From an uncultured Trichococcus sp. (GTDB lineage: Bacteria > Bacillota > Bacilli > Lactobacillales > Aerococcaceae), in contig NZ_OY764015.1 in NCBI RefSeq assembly GCF_963667775.1, positions 310,001-374,000 on the forward strand: a stretch of 64,000 bases of DNA. The letters are read 5' to 3'. A program made the translations under genes and the position numbers. Of this stretch, positions 54,991 to 64,000 are shown in pieces. The stretch's first letter is position 1, and every line of letters begins with the position of its first letter. A model generated the notes under the pieces. That model saw only the letters and a program-made list of their open reading frames with translations, did not search any database and was not told where the DNA came from.

Positions 54991-55716
54991 CTAGCACATC
55001 GCCCGCGCCACCAGATCCTCAAAGAACAGACGCATGTTTTTGGCTTCCGGTATCATCGTCTCCGGGTGCCATTGGATGGCAAGGATGCTTTGTTCCGGAT
55101 CCGTCGCTTCGACGGCTTCAACAAGGCCGTCGGGGCTGTATCCGACCGGCTGCAAGCCCTTAGCGACGACCTTCAAGGCTTGATGGTGGAAGGAATTCAC
55201 CGACAGCTTTTCGCCGACGAGGGCGTGGAGGTGGCTGCCTTCCGTAACGATGACGGAGTGGGTCGCAAATTTGAAGTCGGTCTTCTGTTGATGCTGGATG
55301 CGCATTTCCGGATAATCATGCGCAAGGTCCTGATACAGGCTCCCGCCCATCTGGACGTTCAAAATCTGCAAGCCGCGGCAGACGGCCAGGATCGGTTTCT
55401 TCTGTTTCAGGGCTTCTGCTACGAGCGCCATTTCGAAGTCGTCGCGCAAAGGGAAGGTCGCGCCGATATGCAGGCTCGGTTCCTCGCCGTAAAAGTTCGG
55501 GGAAACATCCTGTCCACCCGTCAACAACAGCCCGTCGATTTTGGCGACGTAGTCGGCTGCCGTTTCGGGGGCGCCAATCGGAATGATCAACGGATTGCCT
55601 CCTGCGGCCTGGACCCCTTTCACGAATCCGATGGGGGTGTAGGCGACGGAAATCCCTGAGAAAGCAGGGACAGCTTCCAGTAATTGGTTGCCGGTGATAC
55701 CGATCAATGGTCTCAT
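54991..55716 (-). CDS. Gamma-glutamyl-gamma-aminobutyrate hydrolase family protein (class I amidotransferase fold)
   Basis: 241 aa of the peptidase C26 family. DGLLLTGGQDVSPNFYGEEP, the nucleophile Cys113 in ILAVCRGLQILNVQMGG and the His-Glu of AIQWHPE give the complete triad. PuuD-type members hydrolyse gamma-glutamyl-GABA in putrescine degradation; others cleave further gamma-glutamyl compounds, so the substrate is open. On the minus strand, with AAGGAAGA just before the ATG, standing alone between gcvH-like and suf. Confidence 0.93.
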   Translation of the reverse strand: MRPLIGITGNQLLEAVPAFSGISVAYTPIGFVKGVQAAGGNPLIIPIGAPETAADYVAKIDGLLLTGGQDVSPNFYGEEPSLHIGATFPLRDDFEMALVAEALKQKKPILAVCRGLQILNVQMGGSLYQDLAHDYPEMRIQHQQKTDFKFATHSVIVTEGSHLHALVGEKLSVNSFHHQALKVVAKGLQPVGYSPDGLVEAVEATDPEQSILAIQWHPETMIPEAKNMRLFFEDLVARAMC

Positions 55717-55883
55717 ATATGTTGTCTTCCTTTCGTTATTGACTGATTTTTATCATTTTACCGCATAATTGAGAATATGGGAAAGAATCGTTCTTATAAG
55801 TGGACAAAACTGGCCGATAGTTTATAATGATTATAAATTGAAAAAAATTATCGTTGATTAATGGGGTTTTCATAATGATTCCA

Positions 55884-55912
55884 TTGCGAAAGGTTTTCAA
55901 TTGGGTTAAAAT
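55884..55912 (+). promoter_or_regulatory. suf operon promoter
   Basis: TTGCGA and TAAAAT with a 17-bp spacer, 60 bp before sufC. No iron- or redox-responsive operator is recognisable to me. Confidence 0.7.
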
Positions 55913-55971
55913 AGTCGTAGTGTCAATAATGAAGGTTCGATTAAAATATATAGATTGTGAGGAGTTAATTT

Positions 55972-56745
55972 ATGTCTACTTTAGAAATAATAGATCTGCA
56001 TGTCTCCATTGAGGATAAACAAATTTTGAAGGGTGTAAACCTGGTGATGAACACCGGTGAAATCCATGCCATCATGGGGCCAAACGGTACAGGTAAATCG
56101 ACTCTGTCACAAGCAATCATGGGTCACCCGAGCTACACGATCACGCAAGGCCAAGTTCTCTTGGACGGCCAAGATGTGACCGAAATGGAAGTCGACGAAC
56201 GCGCACGCGCAGGCCTATTCCTGGCGATGCAATATCCGAGCGAAATCGCCGGCATCACAAACGCTGAATTCATGCGCGCGGCCATCAATGCCCGCCGCCC
56301 GGAAGACGACAAAATTTCGGTCATGAACTTCATCAAAAAGTTGGACGAAAAAATGGAAATCCTGAACATGCCTGAAGAAATGGCTGAACGCTATTTGAAC
56401 GAAGGCTTCTCAGGCGGAGAAAAGAAACGCAACGAAATCCTGCAATTGATGATGATCGAACCGAAATTCGCGATCCTTGACGAAATCGACTCCGGTTTGG
56501 ATATCGATGCTTTGAAAGTCGTTTCCAAAGGCGTGAACCTGATGTCCGGTCCTGACTTTGGCGTCCTGATCATCACCCATTACCAACGTCTCTTGAATTA
56601 TGTACACCCTACATTCGTCCATGTCATGATGGACGGCCGCATCGTGAAATCCGGTGACGCCAGCTTGGCGAAACGTCTGGAAGCGGAAGGCTACCGCGGC
56701 ATCCGCGACGAATTAGGTCTAGATATCCATTTGGATGAAGAATAG
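55972..56745 (+). CDS. sufC: Fe-S cluster assembly ATPase SufC
   Basis: ABC-type ATPase that powers the SufBCD scaffold. Walker A GPNGTGKST (about residue 36), signature FSGGEKKRNEI, Walker B FAILDEIDSGLDIDAL and the switch His in IITHYQRLL. 257 aa, normal. First gene of sufCDSUB, 11 bp before sufD. Confidence 0.98.
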   Translation: MSTLEIIDLHVSIEDKQILKGVNLVMNTGEIHAIMGPNGTGKSTLSQAIMGHPSYTITQGQVLLDGQDVTEMEVDERARAGLFLAMQYPSEIAGITNAEFMRAAINARRPEDDKISVMNFIKKLDEKMEILNMPEEMAERYLNEGFSGGEKKRNEILQLMMIEPKFAILDEIDSGLDIDALKVVSKGVNLMSGPDFGVLIITHYQRLLNYVHPTFVHVMMDGRIVKSGDASLAKRLEAEGYRGIRDELGLDIHLDEE

Positions 56746-56756
56746 GAGGACGTCAC

Positions 56757-59749
<2,993 letters not shown>

Positions 59750-59753
<4 letters not shown>

Positions 59754-61144
59754 GTGAAGTACCTGTAGTTGACGATTATAAATTTGGCTTTCATGACGAC
59801 GCAAAAATCATCTATTCCACCGGTAAAGGACTGACGGAAGAAATCGTCAGGGAAGTATCCGCATCCAAGGATGAACCGCAATGGATGCTGGATTTCCGTC
59901 TGAAATCATTGGAAGCATACAGAAAAGCAGGATTGCCGAATTGGGGTCCGGATCTATCCACCCTGAAATTCGATGACATCACCTATTTCCAGAAGGCCAC
60001 CGATAAAGTCGCCCGCACTTGGGATGACGTGCCTGACGAAATCAAGGAAACCTTCGAAAAAATCGGGATCCCTGAAGCCGAGCGCGCTTATCTGGCCGGC
60101 GTAACGGTCCAGTACGAGTCGGAAGCCGTCTACCACAACATGAAGGATGAGTTCGAGAAACTGGGCATCATCTTTACCGATACGGATACAGCCCTGAAGG
60201 AATATCCGGAAATTTTCAAGGAACACTTCGCCACTGTTGTACCGCCGACGGACAACTTTGAGGCTGCCTTGAATTCGGCCGTTTGGTCAGGTGGCACCTT
60301 CATCTATGTGCCAAAAGGCGTCAAATGCGATGTACCGTTGCAGACTTACTTCCGTATCAACAATGAAGGCTCCGGCCAATTCGAGCGCACGCTGATCGTC
60401 GTCGACGAAGGCGCCAGCGTCCACTATGTCGAAGGCTGTACAGCGCCGACTTATTCGGCTGATAGCCTGCATGCCGCAGTCGTTGAAATCGTTGTGAAAA
60501 AGGATGCCTACTGCCGTTACACGACCATCCAAAACTGGTCCGACAATGTCTACAACTTGGTGACGAAACGTGCTGTAGCCTTGGAAAACGCGACAATGGA
60601 ATGGATCGACGGCAATCTGGGTGCCAAAGTGACGATGAAATATCCGAGCGTCATCCTGAACGGACGCGGCGCCAAAGGTACGATGCTTTCCGTAGCTTTC
60701 GCCGGCAAAGGCCAGCAGCAGGATACCGGTGCAAAAATGATCCACAACGCACCGCACACGTCCAGCTCGATCGTCTCCAAGTCGATCGCGAAGGACGGCG
60801 GGGCAGTGAACTACCGCGGACAAGTGAAGTTCGGCAAGAAATCGGAAGGATCGATTTCGCATATCGAATGCGACACGATCATCATGGACGACATCTCCAC
60901 TTCCGACACGATCCCGTTCAACGAAATCCACAACGGCAAAGTTTCCCTGGAGCACGAAGCGAAAGTTTCCAAAATCTCCGAAGAGCAACTGTACTACCTG
61001 ATGAGCCGTGGCCTCAGCGAGTCCCAAGCGACCGAAATGATCGTCATGGGCTTCGTCGAGCCATTCACCAAAGAACTTCCGATGGAGTATGCAGTCGAGT
61101 TGAATAGACTGATTGCTTATGAGATGGAAGGGTCAGTGGGATAA
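59750..61144 (+). CDS. sufB: Fe-S cluster assembly protein SufB
   Basis: Scaffold on which the cluster is built. Motifs [56 protein letters not shown] and the conserved [19 protein letters not shown], with [21 protein letters not shown] at the C-terminus. 464 aa, normal. Last gene of the operon. Confidence 0.98.
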
Positions 61145-61153
61145 TACACTAAT

Positions 61154-61200
61154 AAAGAACCGTAAGCGTTGATTTTACTGACGTTTTCGGTTCTTTTTTG
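61154..61200 (+). terminator. suf operon terminator
   Basis: AAAGAACCG pairs with CGGTTCTTT, with partial inner AGCGT/ACGTT pairing, then six T. Confidence 0.88.
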
Positions 61201-61248
61201 CGCTTTCCGGTAAAGTTGGGTTTGGCCATGAAATTTGCAAAGCTGGCC

Positions 61249-61384
61249 TTAACTCCGGCCAAGGACTGATCAGCCGGAGGGCAACACCGAAAATGTGTCT
61301 TCATCTTCGATGAAGAACGCTTCGCCGGAGGAAACAACTGTAGATGGGCTCTTAGCTCCTGGGAAGGCTCCCTTCACCGGAGAA
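61249..61384 (+). repeat. Palindrome array, 3 units, ~50-bp period
   Basis: Units start near 61251, 61302 and 61354: AACTCCGGCCAAGG ... TCAGCCGGAGG, TCTTCGATGAAGAACG ... TTCGCCGGAGGA and GCTCCTGGGAAGG ... TTCACCGGAGA. A weaker CTTTCCGGTAAAG at 61202 may be a decayed fourth unit. After the suf terminator. Confidence 0.82.
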
Positions 61385-61603
61385 GAGCAAAAAATCGCCA
61401 CCCCTAGTAATCCATCCCCATTCCCCACAAAATAATCTAACCATGGTAACGCTTCACATTTTATTTTCATAATCAAAAGCACGATATTTACGAATTAAGT
61501 TATAGAAAGGCCCCGGCATATTGTGGAAGCAGCTGGCAGTGAGGTATTCTATTGGAAATTCAGAAAGGAATGAATTTACCGAAATGTGGGAGGAGGGAAT
61601 CAA
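61385..61603. other. Intergenic region upstream of the ABC transporter operon
   Basis: AT-rich; must contain the operon promoter (TATAGA near 61500 is a candidate -10 without a clear -35). I see no riboswitch or T-box. Confidence 0.4.
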
Positions 61604-62377
61604 ATGTCAAGTTTCTTTAGTTGGGATCTAGTGTGGGAATTTTTTCCTAAAATTCTCAGTGCGTTGCCCGTGACCTTGTTGATTGTAGGCATTGCGACTC
61701 TTGTAGGCTTGGTGTTGGGAAGTTTTATTGCGTTCATACGGGTGGAAAAAATACCGATATTGAATCAACTAGCCGCAGTATTTGTTTCCTTTATTCGCGG
61801 AACGCCGATTCTTGTCCAGCTGTACATCGTTTATTACGGTGTACCCAGCCTCTTACAGGCGATCCAAATTGATGTGTCATCATGGGACAAAATTATTTTC
61901 ATCTACATTACCTACGGATTGAATACCGCAGCGTTTCAATCAGAAACCATTCGAGCCGCAATCTTGAGTGTACCGACCACGCAGAAAGAAGCGAGCATCG
62001 CTTGTGGGCTGACGAAGTCGCAAATGTACCTGCGCGTCATTCTTCCGCAAGTTGTTGTCGTGGCATTACCATCGTTTGGTACCACCACTGTCGCTTTGCT
62101 GCAGGACACATCGCTGGCATTCACGATCGGGATAGTGGATGTGGTTGGGAAAGCGCGGGCCATTGGTGCCGTTACCTTCCACACGCTGGAAGGCTATGTA
62201 GGCGCGGCAATTCTGTTCATTACATTGAGCATCATTTTGGAACGGGTCTTCGACTTGTTGGAAAAACGGATGAATTTCGCAGAAGCAAAAAAATCGTCCT
62301 TCCAACTGCCAAAATTATTACTGATTAAAAATAAAAAGGTTCAAATTAAAGAGGTTCAAAAAATTGAGACAAATTGA
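61604..62377 (+). CDS. Amino-acid ABC transporter permease (first)
   Basis: 257 aa of the polar amino-acid permease family (HisM/GlnP type). Transmembrane segments near 20-45, 60-80 and onward; the ATPase-contacting EAA loop is QKEASIACGLTKSQMYLRVILPQ. FIRGTPILVQLYIVYYGVP is characteristic of the amino-acid group. ATG 61604 has GGAGGAGGG 7 nt upstream; a longer frame is not needed. Its stop overlaps the leader of the binding-protein gene. Substrate could be cystine or another polar amino acid. Confidence 0.92.
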   Translation: MSSFFSWDLVWEFFPKILSALPVTLLIVGIATLVGLVLGSFIAFIRVEKIPILNQLAAVFVSFIRGTPILVQLYIVYYGVPSLLQAIQIDVSSWDKIIFIYITYGLNTAAFQSETIRAAILSVPTTQKEASIACGLTKSQMYLRVILPQVVVVALPSFGTTTVALLQDTSLAFTIGIVDVVGKARAIGAVTFHTLEGYVGAAILFITLSIILERVFDLLEKRMNFAEAKKSSFQLPKLLLIKNKKVQIKEVQKIETN

Positions 62378-62391
62378 AGGAGGAATTATTT

Positions 62392-63210
62392 ATGAAAAAA
62401 TCAACATTGGGTTTTGGAGCAAGTTTATTGATGACAGGGATTATCTTGGCTGGATGCGGCAGCGGTTCAGCTGAAACCGATAGTGGAGCCGACAGCGGCG
62501 CGACAGAAATCAAAGTAGGCACAGGTAATGCAGCACTGCCCTACGCTTATCTGGATGAAAATGGCGAATATGATGGCTATGATGTCGCTGTAGTGAAAGC
62601 CATCGATGAAAAACTGACTGATTACACGTTCACTTTCGAAGGAGCGGACTTCCCCACAACATTGTCAAACCTAGAGAGCGATAAAGTCCAGATGGCAGCC
62701 TTTGAACTTGAAGTGAATGCAGAGCGCCAGGAAAAATTTGTATACGGGGATGTCGGTTACGTCGTATGGGATACGTACATTGTCTCGGATCCGGATGCAG
62801 GAACGGTCTATGAATCCTTCGACGATCTTGCCGGGAAAAAAGTATATGTCACAACCGCAACAAATCAGGCAGCGATGGCTGAAACCTATTTGGAAGAAAA
62901 TCCCGATGCTTTTGAATTGGTGTATGGCGAATACAACAATGAACAGATCGTCCAAGCGATCACTTCCGGAGCAGTCGATGCATCTTTGGCACCGAAATAT
63001 CAAGTCGATAACTGGAACCGTTCCTTTGAGGAAAACTTAGCGATTGGCAGCGAACCAGTCCATAATTCGGATGCCTACCTGCTGTTCAACAAAAAAGCTG
63101 ATCAAGCCTTCATCGATGCCGTGAATACAGCATTAGAGGAATTAAAAGCGGACGGAACCATCAAAGAACTTTCCGAAGAATATTTAGATGGTGATTACGT
63201 GCCAGAATAA
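62392..63210 (+). CDS. Amino-acid ABC transporter substrate-binding lipoprotein
   Basis: Lipoprotein signal with Cys22 (GIILAGC), then family 3 solute-binding fold: VGTGNAALPYAYLDENGEYDGYDVAVVKAID, TLSNLESDKVQMAAFELEVNAER and YLLFNKKADQAFIDAVNTALEEL. 272 aa. AAGGAGGAATT sets the ATG at 62392. It captures the substrate outside the membrane for the flanking permeases. Ligand unknown; cystine-type binding proteins (TcyJ/K) are the closest by layout, and location after suf hints at sulfur supply, but this is only an inference. Confidence 0.92.
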   Translation: MKKSTLGFGASLLMTGIILAGCGSGSAETDSGADSGATEIKVGTGNAALPYAYLDENGEYDGYDVAVVKAIDEKLTDYTFTFEGADFPTTLSNLESDKVQMAAFELEVNAERQEKFVYGDVGYVVWDTYIVSDPDAGTVYESFDDLAGKKVYVTTATNQAAMAETYLEENPDAFELVYGEYNNEQIVQAITSGAVDASLAPKYQVDNWNRSFEENLAIGSEPVHNSDAYLLFNKKADQAFIDAVNTALEELKADGTIKELSEEYLDGDYVPE

Positions 63211-63225
63211 GAAAGGATGAGGGCC

Positions 63226-63936
63226 ATGAGTTTCAAGTTTGAGGTGATGATCGAATCATTGAAAGTAGCAAGCCAATACATTGGCACAACATTATTCATG
63301 GCCATCACAGCGATAGTCATCGGCGTTATTTTAGGGTTGGGCATAGCGCTGATCCGACTGTATCGCATCAAAGGACTGAGCCAGTTTTTTCAAGTGGTAG
63401 TCACTTTGTTGAAAGGCATTCCGATGGTACTAATCATTCTCGCTCTGTACCTGATTGCTTCCAAACAGTTTGATGTTTGGTCGGAATCCATGAATTGGTC
63501 GCTTCGGTTCAGGGATTTCAACATGGTCTGGATCGCCATTTCCGCATTGACGCTATTGGCCACGATCAACAGCAGCGAGATTTTCCGTGGGGCATTTGCA
63601 GCTATCAAAAAAGGACAGTTCGATGCAGCCAAATCGATGGGCATGACCAACCTGCAGACGATTCGCCGGGTTCTGTTGCCGCAAGCCATTCCGATCTCTT
63701 TACCGATGTTCAGCAATTTATTGATCGGCCTGGTCAAGGCTTCTTCCTTAGCCTCAATGGTCAGCGTCGTCGATGTCTTCGCAGCCGCGAAGATCACGGC
63801 CCAGCAGAACTACCGCTTCCTGGAAGCCTATGTGGCGGTTGCGGTCATCTATTGGGGAATCAGCCTGGTGATCGAAAAAGGTGCGCAACTCCTAGAAGAG
63901 CGCATGACCCGTAAATTAAGGAGGGCGATTGTATGA
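63226..63936 (+). CDS. Amino-acid ABC transporter permease (second)
   Basis: 236 aa, polar amino-acid permease family, paralogous to the first permease. LLKGIPMVLIILALYLIAS and EAA loop KKGQFDAAKSMGMTNLQTIRRVLLPQ. ATG 63226 lies 2-5 nt after GAGGG and better fits the family N-terminus than an ATG 9 bp upstream that abuts AAAGG. Two different permeases imply a heterodimeric channel. Overlaps the ATPase start by 4 bp. Confidence 0.92.
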   Translation: MSFKFEVMIESLKVASQYIGTTLFMAITAIVIGVILGLGIALIRLYRIKGLSQFFQVVVTLLKGIPMVLIILALYLIASKQFDVWSESMNWSLRFRDFNMVWIAISALTLLATINSSEIFRGAFAAIKKGQFDAAKSMGMTNLQTIRRVLLPQAIPISLPMFSNLLIGLVKASSLASMVSVVDVFAAAKITAQQNYRFLEAYVAVAVIYWGISLVIEKGAQLLEERMTRKLRRAIV

Positions 63937-64000
63937 TGGAAATACGCAATATCCACAAGCGCTTCGGCAAGCAGGAAGTCCTCAAAGGCATCGATATGGA
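63933..64000 (+). CDS. Amino-acid ABC transporter ATP-binding protein, 3' truncated by window
   Basis: Only the first 22 codons are in the window: MMEIRNIHKRFGKQEVLKGID, the standard beginning of a polar amino-acid ABC ATPase before Walker A. AAGGAGG is 8 nt before the ATG, which overlaps the second permease stop (ATGA). It completes the permease-binding protein-permease-ATPase operon. Confidence 0.88.
   Translation, partial: MMEIRNIHKRFGKQEVLKGIDM

Overview
The window reads as a chromosomal segment of a low-to-moderate GC Gram-positive bacterium of the Lactobacillales, most likely Carnobacteriaceae and plausibly Trichococcus (inference from gene content; no database search was possible). 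Supporting signs are a rpoN-cggR-gapA-pgk-tpiA-gpmI-eno block, a CtsR box on clpP, secG-est-rnr-smpB synteny, a class III fructose-bisphosphatase, a PyrR-type attenuator on carAB, the acetylated diaminopimelate pathway under a lysine riboswitch, SufCDSUB, and strong AGGAGG ribosome binding sites.

Layout. 1-1,652: end of cutC, convergent clpP, tRNA-Arg(CCG). 1,810-10,540: a C-terminally truncated rpoN followed by the glycolytic operon. 10,660-13,190: serC-serA. 13,265-17,403: secG, esterase, rnr, smpB. 17,778-20,662: fbp and a histidine phosphatase. 20,726-25,298: carAB with its pyrimidine attenuator. 25,388-25,823: tmRNA (minus). 25,957-32,805: an AraC regulator divergent from a PTS EIIC, GH78 rhamnosidase and lipoprotein esterase operon. 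32,856-34,506: a small unknown gene with a cre site, then an IS30 element beside a 117-bp palindrome. 34,673-36,803: two near-identical cold-shock genes flanking an MFS transporter. 36,851-43,037: an ornithine-cyclodeaminase-like operon, FMN reductase, an Orn/Lys/Arg-type decarboxylase, and a SCIFF peptide with its radical-SAM maturase. 43,291-47,088: patA-type aminotransferase divergent from dapH and N-acetyl-DAP deacetylase. 47,451-50,968: lipoprotein, DUF2179 protein, aldo/keto reductase, and ilvE behind a leader-peptide attenuator. 51,655-54,785: YihY, RodA, an ArsC/Spx-like protein and a GcvH-like protein. 54,991-61,200: class-I glutamine amidotransferase-like hydrolase (minus) and sufCDSUB. 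61,604 to the end: a polar amino-acid ABC transporter cut by the window end.

Across the window, intergenic regions after terminators carry arrays of a GC-rich imperfect palindrome (CTCCGGCGAAGCC ... GGCTTCGCCGGAG, about 30 bp) repeated at a strikingly constant period of about 50 bp. There are seven arrays in 64 kb, three to about thirteen units each, all in the same orientation; the largest (50,977-51,556) has a 189-bp higher-order tandem repeat. This family, the decayed rpoN, the ilvE leader peptide and the SCIFF locus are the features most worth a second look.

The genes work together mainly as central metabolism: lower glycolysis, serine branch (3-phosphoglycerate to phosphoserine), gluconeogenic FBPase, carbamoyl phosphate, lysine/DAP for peptidoglycan, the last branched-chain amino-acid step, and Fe-S cluster assembly next to an amino-acid (possibly cystine) importer.
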